DNA of 64,000 nt. Source: CAYHCE01 sp964355015. Lineage in GTDB: Bacteria; Cyanobacteriota; Cyanobacteriia; PCC-6307; Cyanobiaceae. The stretch lies in the NCBI GenBank assembly GCA_964355015.1, contig CAYHCE010000001.1, positions 62,001 to 126,000 of the forward strand, read 5' to 3'. The notes below the pieces were generated by a model. That model was given only the letters and a program-made list of their open reading frames with translations. It did not search any database and was not told where the DNA came from. Made by a program: the position numbers and the translations under genes. Positions 50,499-60,518 of this stretch are shown here, one piece after another (the stretch's first letter is position 1; the number at the start of each line of letters is the position of its first letter).

Positions 50499-51254
50499 TC
50501 AGGCCGGGCGTTTCACGGCCACCAGCAGCAAGGAAGTGCCGATCGGCGAGGCGATCAGCCGGCAGAGTCGGGCATCGAGGCGGCCGATGGCCAGCAACAG
50601 GCCGTTCAGCCAGCTGGGCAGCTGCGCCAGGTCCGAACGGGCCTCGTCCGGTCGGCGGATCAGGCAGAGGCTGATCGGACGCCAGACCAGAAAGACCGGA
50701 AACATCCAGGCGTTCCAGCCATAGAGCTGCCGCACCGTGAAACCGTGCCGCTCACACAGATGCCGCAGCCCGCCGGGCGTGTAGCGGCGGTCGCTGGCCA
50801 CCGCCACGTCATGTTGACCGCGAAGCAGCGAGAAGGCCGGCAGATTCATCAGCAGGATGCCCCCCGGCACGAGAACGCGACGGAACTCCTCCATGGCGCG
50901 GTCAGGATCGACGCCACGGCAGCACAGCACGTCGAGGGAGAGGACGGCATCCTGCGATCGGTCGGGGAAGGGAATGGCATCGACGCTGCCGAAGACGACC
51001 TCGCCGATGCCGCGATCGCGGCAGTGCTCGAGGGCCAGGCTGGAACGATCGAATCCCTGCACGCTCCAGTTCCGCTCCAGCCCCTTCAAGGTGCTCATGG
51101 TGCCGCCGGTACCGCAGCCCGCGTCGAGGATGCGGGCTGCGGACCTATCCGCCAGAGCAGGGGAAAGACTCGCCACGATCAGTTCCCGCAGCAGGATGTA
51201 CCACCAGTAGCGATCTTCGGCCAGTCGCATGACGTGATACTCGTTGTCCAGCAT
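50499..51254 (-). CDS. Class I SAM-dependent methyltransferase
   Basis: A 251-residue methyltransferase: SAM motif ILDAGCGTGGTMSTL near 44-58, an acidic post-II VLSLDVLCCRGVDPD, and PGGILLMNLPAF. The C-terminus is hydrophobic, so it may act at the membrane on a quinone or lipid. The substrate is not inferred. Convergent with fabG. Confidence 0.85.
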   Translation of the reverse strand: MLDNEYHVMRLAEDRYWWYILLRELIVASLSPALADRSAARILDAGCGTGGTMSTLKGLERNWSVQGFDRSSLALEHCRDRGIGEVVFGSVDAIPFPDRSQDAVLSLDVLCCRGVDPDRAMEEFRRVLVPGGILLMNLPAFSLLRGQHDVAVASDRRYTPGGLRHLCERHGFTVRQLYGWNAWMFPVFLVWRPISLCLIRRPDEARSDLAQLPSWLNGLLLAIGRLDARLCRLIASPIGTSLLLVAVKRPA

Positions 51255-51407
51255 GCGTTCGCCTTATCGCTCATGGGTCAAAACTACAGCTGACAACCCT
51301 CTGCTCTTGTCGCCTGCCCTGCCGGTTCTGTCGGCACACCCGCCTCAGGGTTGAGTTGGTGTCCGCGGCACTGGAGGCAATCGGAAGCAGGAGGGCGCCG
51401 CGTTCCG

Positions 51408-51659
51408 TCAGTCGCTGACCGCCGGCTGGCTCAGTTGCTCACGGAGCTGCCGGATCCGCTGCAGCAACCTCAGGCGCCGGCTGCGGGCCGTGATCGTGAG
51501 GAACAGGCGCAGCGGCACGTACACCAGCGCCATGGCCAGGCCCAGGCCGGCGACGAACAGGAACACCATCAGGCTGGCACCCGAGACGCTGTCGATGACC
51601 GGAGCGGCCAGGGCATCGGCCACCGAGGCACTGAGGCTGGCGCGCAGGTTGTCCTCCAT
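51408..51659 (-). CDS. Small membrane protein of unknown function
   Basis: An 83-residue protein with one long hydrophobic segment (SLMVFLFVAGLGLAMALVYVPLRLFL) and a basic C-terminal amphipathic helix (RSRRLRLLQRIRQLREQL). Coding bias is good. No family recognised. Confidence 0.6.
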   Translation of the reverse strand: MEDNLRASLSASVADALAAPVIDSVSGASLMVFLFVAGLGLAMALVYVPLRLFLTITARSRRLRLLQRIRQLREQLSQPAVSD

Positions 51660-51818
51660 GCCGCGACCCTATCCCGGGAATTCACTCCCCGCAGCGTCCC
51701 AGGCGCCGGCCGATTCGGCTTTCCCCACCGTGGGACCGCTGACCCGGCCGGACCCGTTGTGGGACGCTGAACGTCGTTTTGAGGCCACCACGCCGGTCGT
51801 GGTCCCCTACCCAAGCCG

Positions 51819-53468
51819 ATGGCCAAACTGATCATCTTCTCGGATGCCTCCCGTGCCGCTCTCGAGCGGGGTGTCAATGCCCTTGCCGATGCGGTCAGGG
51901 TCACGATCGGCCCGAAGGGTCGCAATGTTCTGCTGGAGAAGTCCTACGGGGCCCCTGACATCGTCAATGACGGCGTCACCATCGCCAAGGAGATCAGCCT
52001 TGAGGATCCCTTCGAGAACGTGGGTGCCCGGCTGATCCAGCAGGTGGCTTCCAAGACCAAGGACCAGGCAGGTGACGGCACCACCACAGCCACCGTGCTC
52101 GCCCAGGCCCTGGTGCGGGAGGGCCTGCGCAACGTGGCCGCCGGAGCCAGTCCGGTTGGCCTGAGGCGCGGCATGGAGCGGGCTGCCGCCCTCGTGGTCG
52201 AGGGGATCGCCCAGCGCTCCCAGGCCATCGCCGGTGACGCCATCCGACAGGTGGCCACGGTGAGTTCGGGCGGCGACGAGGAAGTGGGCCGGATGGTGGC
52301 CGAGGCCATGGACAAGGTGAGCACCGATGGGGTGATCACCGTGGAGGAATCCCGCTCGCTCGCCACCGAGCTCGAAATCACTGAAGGCATGGCCTTCGAC
52401 CGAGGTTTTTCCTCTCCCTACTTCGTCACCGATGGCGATCGGCAGGTCTGCGAATACGACAACGCCCTGCTGCTGGTGACCGATCGCAAGATCAGCACCA
52501 TCACCGACCTGGTGCCGGTGCTGGAGGCGGTGTCCCGGGCCGGCTCGCCGCTGGTGATCCTGGCTGAGGAGGTGGAGGGTGAAGCCCTCGCCACCCTTGT
52601 GGTGAACAAGAACCGCGGTGTGCTGCAGGTGGCGGCCGTACGGGCGCCGGGCTTCGGCGATCGCCGCAAGGCGATGCTGCAGGACATCGCCATCCTGACG
52701 GGAGCCACCCTGATCAGCGAGGACAGGGCGATGACGCTCGACAAGGTCGCCCTCTCCGATCTGGGCCGGGTGCGGCGGATCACGATCAGCAAGGACACCA
52801 CCACGATCGTGGGCACCGAGGACCACCGCGCCGCCGTGGCCGAAAGGGTCGCAGCCGTCAAGCGGGAGCTCGAGGCCACCGACTCCGAGTACGACCGCGA
52901 GAAACTGAGCGAGCGGATCGCCAAGCTCGCAGGCGGCGTGGCGGTGATCAAGGTGGGGGCCCCCACCGAAACCGAGCTGCGCAACCGCAAGCTCCGCATC
53001 GAGGACGCCCTCAACGCCACCCGTGCCGCCGTGGAGGAGGGCATCGTGGCTGGTGGTGGAGCCACTCTGCTGGAACTCGCCGGGCAGCTGGATGCCTTGA
53101 TCGCAGATCTGGACGGTGACCAGCGCACCGGTGCCGAGATCGTGCAGCGCGCCCTTTCGGCACCCGCCCGTCAGATCGCCGAGAATGCAGGTGCCAACGG
53201 CGCTGTGGTGGTAGCCGAGGCACTCCGTCGCGGCAAGGGCTTCAACGCCGTCACCGGTGAGTATGACGATATGGTGGCCGCCGGCATTCTTGATGCCGCG
53301 AAGGTTGTGCGCCTGGCCCTCCAGGATGCGGTGTCGATCGCGTCGCTGCTGGTCACCACCGAGGCCGTGATCACCGACAAGCCCGAACCCCCGGCTCCCC
53401 CGACGGGCGGAGCCGGCATGGGTGGCATGGGCGGCATGGGCGGCATGGGCATGCCCGGGATGATGTGA
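51819..53468 (+). CDS. groL2: Chaperonin GroEL2
   Basis: A 549-residue chaperonin with IGPKGRNVLLEKSYGAPDIVNDGVTIAKE and DGTTTATVLA ATP-site motifs and a Gly-Met-rich C-terminal tail. It stands alone with no groES upstream, and the N-terminus (MAKLIIFSDASRAALERGVNALADAV) resembles cyanobacterial GroEL2 rather than GroEL1. No CIRCE inverted repeat (TTAGCACTC-N9-GAGTGCTAA) is visible upstream. Confidence 0.95.
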   Translation: MAKLIIFSDASRAALERGVNALADAVRVTIGPKGRNVLLEKSYGAPDIVNDGVTIAKEISLEDPFENVGARLIQQVASKTKDQAGDGTTTATVLAQALVREGLRNVAAGASPVGLRRGMERAAALVVEGIAQRSQAIAGDAIRQVATVSSGGDEEVGRMVAEAMDKVSTDGVITVEESRSLATELEITEGMAFDRGFSSPYFVTDGDRQVCEYDNALLLVTDRKISTITDLVPVLEAVSRAGSPLVILAEEVEGEALATLVVNKNRGVLQVAAVRAPGFGDRRKAMLQDIAILTGATLISEDRAMTLDKVALSDLGRVRRITISKDTTTIVGTEDHRAAVAERVAAVKRELEATDSEYDREKLSERIAKLAGGVAVIKVGAPTETELRNRKLRIEDALNATRAAVEEGIVAGGGATLLELAGQLDALIADLDGDQRTGAEIVQRALSAPARQIAENAGANGAVVVAEALRRGKGFNAVTGEYDDMVAAGILDAAKVVRLALQDAVSIASLLVTTEAVITDKPEPPAPPTGGAGMGGMGGMGGMGMPGMM

Positions 53469-53530
53469 TCCCTTCTCGCTGCTCCCTAAGCCGGGGCTGA
53501 TGTGTTCAGACCAGGCGGCCCATCGCCAGC

Positions 53531-54235
53531 TCAGCCGATAGCTCGCACATAGGCCGCCACCTGAAGGTCAAGGCCTGTGAGGGCGGTGCCGACCACCACC
53601 GCGTCGGCCCCCTGCACCAGGGCACGGCGGGCCTGATCGCACGATCCGATCCCCCCTTCGCAGATCAGAGGCACGTCCGGCGGCAGTCCCTGCCGCAGGG
53701 GCTGCAGCAGGTCCCAGGCCGGCGGTCGGTGCAGGGCGGTCGCCTCCGTATAGCCGTGCAGGGTGGTTCCTACCCAGTGGCAGCCCAGAGCGGCGGCCCG
53801 CAGCCCGTTCTCCAACGTGTCGATGTCGGCCATGAGCGGGGCGCCGAGGTCCCGACGGGTCCTGGTGATCAGCTCCTCCAGTTCCTGCCCGTCAGGGCGG
53901 CGGCGTTGCGTCGCATCGAGTGCCACGATGTCGGCGCCAGCGGCCCAAACCATCCTGATCTCCTCCCAGCCGGGGGTGATGTAGACCGGGCTGTCGGCGA
54001 AGCTGCGCTTCCACAGCCCGACGATCAGGGCATCGGGGCAGCGGCGCCTGACTGCACCGATGTGCTCCGGACTTTCGAGCCGGACCCCGATGGCGCCGTT
54101 GGCCAGGCTGGCTTCGGCCATCGCAGCGATCACCGCTGGCTCCCGCAGCGGCGAACCCTCAGGAGCCTGCACCGACACGATCAGCCCCCCGCTCAGGGCC
54201 GCGCGGCCGAGCCGCTGCGCCACAGACGGCTCCAT
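53531..54235 (-). CDS. nanE: N-acetylmannosamine-6-phosphate 2-epimerase
   Basis: A 234-residue (beta/alpha)8 protein of the NanE family, converting ManNAc-6-P to GlcNAc-6-P. IVSVQAPEGSPL at the N-terminus, GLWKRSFADSPVYITP, DIVALDATQRRRPDG, LMADIDTLE and the phosphate site CEGGIGSCDQA are recognisable. No other sialic-acid or aminosugar catabolic genes are present. Its ATG abuts the stop of the upstream gene (TGAATG), so it is probably translated from the same mRNA as the cta/ABC genes. Confidence 0.9.
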   Translation of the reverse strand: MEPSVAQRLGRAALSGGLIVSVQAPEGSPLREPAVIAAMAEASLANGAIGVRLESPEHIGAVRRRCPDALIVGLWKRSFADSPVYITPGWEEIRMVWAAGADIVALDATQRRRPDGQELEELITRTRRDLGAPLMADIDTLENGLRAAALGCHWVGTTLHGYTEATALHRPPAWDLLQPLRQGLPPDVPLICEGGIGSCDQARRALVQGADAVVVGTALTGLDLQVAAYVRAIG

Positions 54236-55357
54236 TCAGGAGACGCGCCGCTGATCCTGCTCCGGGCCATCGGGCAACCAGGAACGAAGCGAAGCCAGGC
54301 TCGGATGGTTGGGAGCGGGGGCTGGGCGGGGGGCGGCGGCATCGGCGGCGTCGGCATGGGCGGCGGCGTCGGCGGCGGCACGGCGGCGGCGGGCACTGGG
54401 CCGGTCGGGCTGCGGCGGCTGTTGCAGGGCAAAGGGCGGGGCCACCGCTGCGGCTGGACTCGGCCAGGGGGGGCTGCCGAGTAGATCGGGCGCCAGAGGG
54501 GCCTCATTCTGGACCGGCTGGGGCGACGGTGGTACGGAGCGGTTCGGTTGAGGCCCATCGGGACGGTCTTCGTCGTCCGGTTGGAAGGTGCTGGCCACCT
54601 CCTCGATGCAGTCGCGAACCAGGTTCCTGAAGCGGGAGATGGGCCCGCGGCGGGGAGCGGGATCCGCCGCCGCGTGCGTCGGTTCCTCGAGAGGCCCGGC
54701 GCTGGGCGACGTCAAGATCGCTGCGGCGATCATTGGCTGTGCCTCGGCAGCGAAGACCTGTCTGTCTGGGTTCTCGACCGCGGCAGCCTCCTGGGCCGGG
54801 AGCGGCGCCTCGGCCAGTAAGGGGGTCGCTGCCGCCTCGATCAGGGCCGCAAGGCCCTCAGCCTGGGTGTCCGTCCTTTCGGTCGCCGTACTTGCCACCG
54901 GCTGGACGATGGGTGGTTCCTGGGCGGCCGGGGGCGGCGGCACGAAGGCGGATTGCATGGCGAAGATCGCCTGTACATCGAAACTGGGCAGGGGCTCGAA
55001 GTCGGGCAGGGGGGTGAACATCCCTGCCAGTTCGGCTGGATCCAACTCGAGCGGCGCCATCCCCATCCCCGCCGTTTCCGTCGTGATGGCCTCCGCGCTC
55101 ACCGGCTCCGGCGACGCCGCGACCGGTGGGGCGGCCAGTTGTTCGCGCCACCAGATCGCCAGTCCCGTCTCGGCGCCGACCTCCTGGATCAGAGCCTCCA
55201 GCGCCTCGACCCCATGGCGATGGGCCCAGCGCCGCGACAGTTGCGCCAGCAGCGCCCCATCGCGCTGTTCCACTGCCCGGAGCAGAGACTCCCTGCCGCT
55301 GCCCGGGTCGGGCCGGGACCCAGTGGAGGTGTGGGATGAGGGGGCTGTGGGGGTCAC
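54236..55357 (-). CDS. Ala/Pro-rich protein of unknown function
   Basis: A 373-residue hypothetical protein from GTG 55357 (an upstream start at 55426 would overlap the permease). Residues about 20-75 form a charged helical segment (RESLLRAVEQRDGALLAQLSRRWAHRHGVEALEALIQEV), the middle is Ala/Pro/Glu-rich and probably disordered, a short segment (SRFRNLVRDCIEEVASTFQPDDED) may be helical, and the end is Ala-Asp-His and Pro repeats. No signal or membrane span. It is the link between the ABC permease (8-base gap) and nanE (no gap). Confidence 0.65.
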   Translation of the reverse strand: MTPTAPSSHTSTGSRPDPGSGRESLLRAVEQRDGALLAQLSRRWAHRHGVEALEALIQEVGAETGLAIWWREQLAAPPVAASPEPVSAEAITTETAGMGMAPLELDPAELAGMFTPLPDFEPLPSFDVQAIFAMQSAFVPPPPAAQEPPIVQPVASTATERTDTQAEGLAALIEAAATPLLAEAPLPAQEAAAVENPDRQVFAAEAQPMIAAAILTSPSAGPLEEPTHAAADPAPRRGPISRFRNLVRDCIEEVASTFQPDDEDRPDGPQPNRSVPPSPQPVQNEAPLAPDLLGSPPWPSPAAAVAPPFALQQPPQPDRPSARRRRAAADAAAHADAADAAAPRPAPAPNHPSLASLRSWLPDGPEQDQRRVS

Positions 55358-55365
55358 GGAAGCAC

Positions 55366-56238
55366 TCAGCTGAGTTTGCGATCCAGCAGGGGCCGGACCA
55401 GGAGGAACAGACCGAGGGCCAGGCAAGCCAGCACCCCGAGGCAGGTGAGACCGGTGACCTCCCCATAGGGAGCCTCCAGCACCACGGCACCCAGGGAGAA
55501 GCTGCCCGCGTAGGCGGCACGGATCGGTTCAATCGCGAAGGTAAGAGGATTCAGGGCTGCAAGCCAGCCCAGCCAGGTCGGCATGAAGGAAATCGGTGCC
55601 AGTGCGGTGCTGGCGAACAGCAGCGGCAGGTTGGCCACGAAGATCACTGCGATCAGCTCGATGTGGCCCGGCAGGGCGAAGGCCAGGCCGAGGCTCAGGG
55701 CCGTCACGGCAAAAACCAGCAACAGCAGGGTGACCAGCACCAGGAGCAGGCCGGCTCCTCCCGGCCAGCCGTAGCCCAGGAGGGCCGCGGTGCCCATGAT
55801 CGCCAGGGACTGCACCAGGCTGAGGCTGGTGATGTACAGCACAGAGGCCAGCACGATCGAGCTGCGCGAGCGCAGAGGAGCCACCAGCAACCTGTTGAGG
55901 AAGCCGAACTCCCGGTCGAACATCACCGGCAGCCCGGCGTTGAGCGCGGCGCTGAAGGCGGTGAACACGATCACGCCCGCACCGAGGAAGCGGCCGTAGC
56001 TGATGCCATCCGGCAGCAGGCCCTCCGGTGCCTTGGCGAACAGGGCGCCGAACAGCACCAGCCAGATCAGTGGCTGCAGCACACCGGCCACCAAGGTGGA
56101 AGGGCGACGGGCCAGCTGCAGGAACAGGCGCCGGGTCAGGGCCAGGGTCTCCTGGCTGAGGTCAGCCAGGGCGGACCGCTCAGCCATGGGTCGGCTCGGC
56201 TGGGGGGAGAGGACCGTGAGGGCGGGTGCGTTGGTCAT
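55366..56238 (-). CDS. ABC-2 type transporter permease, DrrB-like
   Basis: A 290-residue membrane protein with six spans, of the ABC-2 drug/lipid exporter class. N-terminal helix, then LQPLIWLVLFGALFAKAP, FDREFGFLNRLLVAPLRS (the family's coupling helix), and ISFMPTWLGWLAALNPLTF near the C-terminus. It partners with the ATPase encoded at 56296. Position downstream of ctaA-ctaB suggests a role connected to haem or oxidase biogenesis, but that is inference. Confidence 0.9.
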   Translation of the reverse strand: MTNAPALTVLSPQPSRPMAERSALADLSQETLALTRRLFLQLARRPSTLVAGVLQPLIWLVLFGALFAKAPEGLLPDGISYGRFLGAGVIVFTAFSAALNAGLPVMFDREFGFLNRLLVAPLRSRSSIVLASVLYITSLSLVQSLAIMGTAALLGYGWPGGAGLLLVLVTLLLLVFAVTALSLGLAFALPGHIELIAVIFVANLPLLFASTALAPISFMPTWLGWLAALNPLTFAIEPIRAAYAGSFSLGAVVLEAPYGEVTGLTCLGVLACLALGLFLLVRPLLDRKLS

Positions 56239-56295
56239 GGCCGGAACGGCAGAACGGTGGGGGCAGGGAGGGGTTGGGTTGACTGGTGCTGGTGT

Positions 56296-57315
<1,020 letters not shown>

Positions 57316-57355
57316 CGCTGGTGACGCTCCCGCCCGGCTGATAGTTGGGACCAAT

Positions 57356-58354
57356 CTAGAAAGGGACCGCGCCTGGCAGGACACTCGCCAGCAGCTGACG
57401 GGACTGGAGGCTGAACAAGGCGGCAGCGGGGAGCCTGGCCAGCAGCAGCAGCAGGCAGATTCCGAACAGATAGAGGATCGACCAGCGGAACAGGCCCCGG
57501 GCCGGAGAGGGCTCGTTCGGATGGGCGCCGAGCGAACCGGCCATCTGCAGCAGACGGGCGTTGAAGGGCACCACCAGCAAGCCGTAGAGCAGGCCGCCGC
57601 TGGGCAGGACCAGAACTCCGAACAGGCTGACGAGCACCGTGGCACGGGCGTAGTGCCCGATCGCCCGGGCCGTTGCCACCGGACCTTTCACCACCGGCAG
57701 CATCGGGATGCCAACGGAGCGGTAGTCCTCCTCCAGCAGCAAGGCCAGGGCCCAGAAGTGGGCCGGTGTCCACAGCATCACCAGAGCGAACAGCCACCAG
57801 CCACCGAGGCCCACATGGCCGGTGGCAGCGGCGGCTCCCACCAGCGGGGGGATGGCACCGGCCACTCCGCCGATCACGATGTTCTGGGGGGTGCGGGGCT
57901 TGAGCAGGGCCGTGTAGAGCAGCACGTAGCTGCACAGGCCCAGAAGGGAGAGACCGGCGGCCAGGCAGTTGACGCCGCTGACCAGCACGGCGGCCGCCGC
58001 GCAGGTCAGCGACACGGCCACCGCGAAGGCTGTGCCGGCGGAGAGCCGGCCGGAGGGCAGAGCCCGGCCGCTGGTGCGCAGCATGCGACCGTCCAGATCC
58101 TGCTCCCAGAGGCAATTGAGTACGCCGGCCGCGGCCGCCGCCAGGGCGCCGCCACCCAGGGTGCAGGCCAGCCGAGGCGTGGCGATGGGCCAGTCCTCCG
58201 AGAGGGCCATCCCACCGAGGGTGGTGGCCAGGAGCAGAGGAATCAGCCGAGGCTTGGCGATTTCAAGCCAGGCCGGCAGTCGAACCTTGGCGCGGGAGGG
58301 GACCACCTGCTCCCGCAGGGTCGGGCTGCTGCTGAGGCTGGTGGCGCTAACCAT
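57356..58354 (-). CDS. ctaB: Protohaem IX farnesyltransferase (haem O synthase)
   Basis: A 332-residue UbiA-superfamily membrane enzyme adding farnesyl to haem B to make haem O. KPRLIPLLLATTLGGMAL, the first Asp motif NCLWEQDLDGRMLRT, and PHFWALALLLEEDYRSVGIPMLP (second motif) are present. The ATG overlaps the ctaA stop by eight bases; both supply haem A for the ctaCDE oxidase. Confidence 0.96.
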   Translation of the reverse strand: MVSATSLSSSPTLREQVVPSRAKVRLPAWLEIAKPRLIPLLLATTLGGMALSEDWPIATPRLACTLGGGALAAAAAGVLNCLWEQDLDGRMLRTSGRALPSGRLSAGTAFAVAVSLTCAAAAVLVSGVNCLAAGLSLLGLCSYVLLYTALLKPRTPQNIVIGGVAGAIPPLVGAAAATGHVGLGGWWLFALVMLWTPAHFWALALLLEEDYRSVGIPMLPVVKGPVATARAIGHYARATVLVSLFGVLVLPSGGLLYGLLVVPFNARLLQMAGSLGAHPNEPSPARGLFRWSILYLFGICLLLLLARLPAAALFSLQSRQLLASVLPGAVPF

Positions 58355-59327
58355 GGCAGGTCTCGAGGCTGGAGGGCTGGGAACGGGGGCCCGGGGCTGT
58401 GGCGAAGGCGGAAGCGGCGGGGCGGGTGCGCATGGCGAGGGCGGCGAGCACCGCCAGCAGCAGGGCCGCTGTGATCTGATGGGCGACGGTGACCAGCGGT
58501 GCCGCCAGGGAGAGGCGCAGGGTCAGCAGACCGAGCACCACCTGCAGCACCACCAGCAGGCCGGCGGCCAGGGCGTAGGGCCAGTGGCGCTGGCGGCGCT
58601 CAGGCACCAGCAGCAGCCCGGCAGACACAAGCAATACGCAGAGGGCCACCGGCGACGCCAGCTGGCGATGCAGGGCAAGCCAACGGCAGGCATCTCCGCT
58701 GGCGAGGCAGCGACCGGAGGCCCAACGGGATGCCATCAGGGCACCGGAAACGGCCTGGCCGAACACCAGGAGCGCGGCCCCCGCGGCCACCAGCCACCAG
58801 GCATGACGCTGAAGACGAACCAGGAGCGCTGCGGTGGAACCCCTTTCCGGGGCGGAGGGCAGGGGGCTGGAGACGGTGGAGGGTAGGGTTCCGGCCAGGC
58901 CCTGGTGCAGGCAGCTGACCAGGGCCACCAGGGCCAGGGCCGTGGAGAGGTGAGCCGTCACCAGGTCGAAGCGGAGCAGCCGGGTGACGGTGAGTGCCCC
59001 CAGCCCTCCTTGCAGAACCACAAGCAGCAGAGCTGCGCCGCTCGCCCAGGGCAGCCAGGAGGGCAGGCGATCCCGCCGGATCAGGCTCCATACCTGCAGG
59101 AACAGCAGGGCGAGACCCACCAGAAAGGCATCGAGGCGGTGGAACCACTCCAGGAATACCTGAAGGTTCATCTGGCGGCCGGGCAGCAGGCTGCCGTAGC
59201 AGAGGGGCCAGTCGGGGCAGGCCAGGCCAGCCTCCATGACCCGGGTGGCGCCGCCGATTCCCACCAGGGCGATCAGGGCCACGACCAGGTGGGAAGTGAG
59301 CAGGGATAGGCCACAGCTTGGCTTCAT
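58347..59327 (-). CDS. ctaA: Haem A synthase
   Basis: A 326-residue COX15/CtaA-type protein with about eight spans and conserved His residues in GATRVMEAGLACPDWPLCYG, LEWFHRLDAF and LHRQLASPVAL, plus VAHQITAALLL. It oxidises haem O to haem A. The ATG 59327 is chosen over a 50-residue upstream extension. It diverges from ctaC with 176 bases between. Confidence 0.93.
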   Translation of the reverse strand: MKPSCGLSLLTSHLVVALIALVGIGGATRVMEAGLACPDWPLCYGSLLPGRQMNLQVFLEWFHRLDAFLVGLALLFLQVWSLIRRDRLPSWLPWASGAALLLVVLQGGLGALTVTRLLRFDLVTAHLSTALALVALVSCLHQGLAGTLPSTVSSPLPSAPERGSTAALLVRLQRHAWWLVAAGAALLVFGQAVSGALMASRWASGRCLASGDACRWLALHRQLASPVALCVLLVSAGLLLVPERRQRHWPYALAAGLLVVLQVVLGLLTLRLSLAAPLVTVAHQITAALLLAVLAALAMRTRPAASAFATAPGPRSQPSSLETCHG

Positions 59328-59503
59328 GGGCGACAACCTAGCGATCACGAATGGCCCTGAAGCCCGGGTGGGGAACTGCTCACCCGGTAGAGGTTGACGT
59401 GTGTGGAAGCGCTCACACTCGCGTGTCGTTGTTCGGCTCTTCTGTAAGTGCACAAGCGAACCACCCTGAGCACCCATATGGTGGAGCCAGCTTCTGCGCG
59501 GCC

Positions 59504-60457
59504 GTGCCGATCCCTTCCGCCATCCTCACCCTTGTGGTGGGCATGGCCCTTGTTCTGACTGGCCTCTGGGTGGGTCAGAATGTCAATCTCCTGCCGGTGG
59601 CTGCCAGTTCCAACGCACCCCTATACGACGAACTCTTCAAGGTTCTGTTCAGCATCGGAACCATCCTTTTCGTCGGCATTTTCGGATTGCTGATGTTCAG
59701 CCTGATCCGTTTTCGACGCCGTGACGGTGAAAAGGGTGATGGCACTGCGGTGGAGGGAAACCTTCAGCTTGAGATCTTCTGGACTGCCATTCCTGCCATC
59801 GTCGTGTTGTTCGTGGGTCTCTACAGCTACGACATCTATGACCGGATGGGCGGCATGATTCCACTCAGTGATCCCCACGCCATGCATGGTGCAATGGCTC
59901 AGGATCTCGCCTCCACGGCCCTGAATACCTCCTCCACAGCCATGGACGGGATGAACACGGCCATGGCGATGGAGGGCATGAACCCTGGAGCGATCCAGGC
60001 ATCGGTGGCGTCGGAGCCCGGACCGGGCGAGCGTGTCTGGGGCGGCATCGGCTCCCCCCTCAACAGTTCGGCCGATGTTCTGCCCGTGGAGGTCACCGCC
60101 CTGCAGTTCGCCTTCCTGTTCCATTACCCCCAAGGCGACATCACCAGTGGAGAGCTGCATGTCCAGGCGGGGCAACGCGTGGAACTGCGCATGGAAGCTC
60201 GCGATGTGATCCATGCTTTCTGGGTGCCTCAGTTCCGGCTCAAGCAGGACGTGATTCCTGGCCAGCCCACGCTGCTCACCTTCACCCCCACACGGGCCGG
60301 CCAGTATCCGATCATCTGCGCGGAGCTCTGCGGCCCGTATCACGGCGGCATGCGCTCCACGGTGGTGGTCCACGAGCCGGACGACTTCGCCAGCTGGCTC
60401 GACAAGAACAGCACGGCCATGGTGGCCACCGCCGTCACCCCCACCCCCACAGGCTGA
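59504..60457 (+). CDS. ctaC: Cytochrome c oxidase subunit II
   Basis: A 317-residue subunit from GTG 59504. Two transmembrane helices (about 8-24 and 44-67) plus a hydrophobic stretch near 95-110 precede the lumenal/periplasmic cupredoxin domain. CuA ligands are H237, C272, C276, H280 and M283, with Glu274 between the cysteines. Residues 115-159 form a Met/His-rich insert (nine Met, two His) before the domain. The longer ORF start at 59351 is not supported by family resemblance. Confidence 0.95.
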   Translation: MPIPSAILTLVVGMALVLTGLWVGQNVNLLPVAASSNAPLYDELFKVLFSIGTILFVGIFGLLMFSLIRFRRRDGEKGDGTAVEGNLQLEIFWTAIPAIVVLFVGLYSYDIYDRMGGMIPLSDPHAMHGAMAQDLASTALNTSSTAMDGMNTAMAMEGMNPGAIQASVASEPGPGERVWGGIGSPLNSSADVLPVEVTALQFAFLFHYPQGDITSGELHVQAGQRVELRMEARDVIHAFWVPQFRLKQDVIPGQPTLLTFTPTRAGQYPIICAELCGPYHGGMRSTVVVHEPDDFASWLDKNSTAMVATAVTPTPTG

Positions 60458-60518
60458 GCCGAGCCCCCTTGCGGTTGCCTTCCCTGCCTTCCCTGCCCGC
60501 TCGCTTCCGACCCTGGCA

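Noticed and set aside
51660..51818. CIRCE element upstream of groL2
   Set aside because: No TTAGCACTC-N9-GAGTGCTAA or near match; consistent with GroEL2 genes lacking groES.
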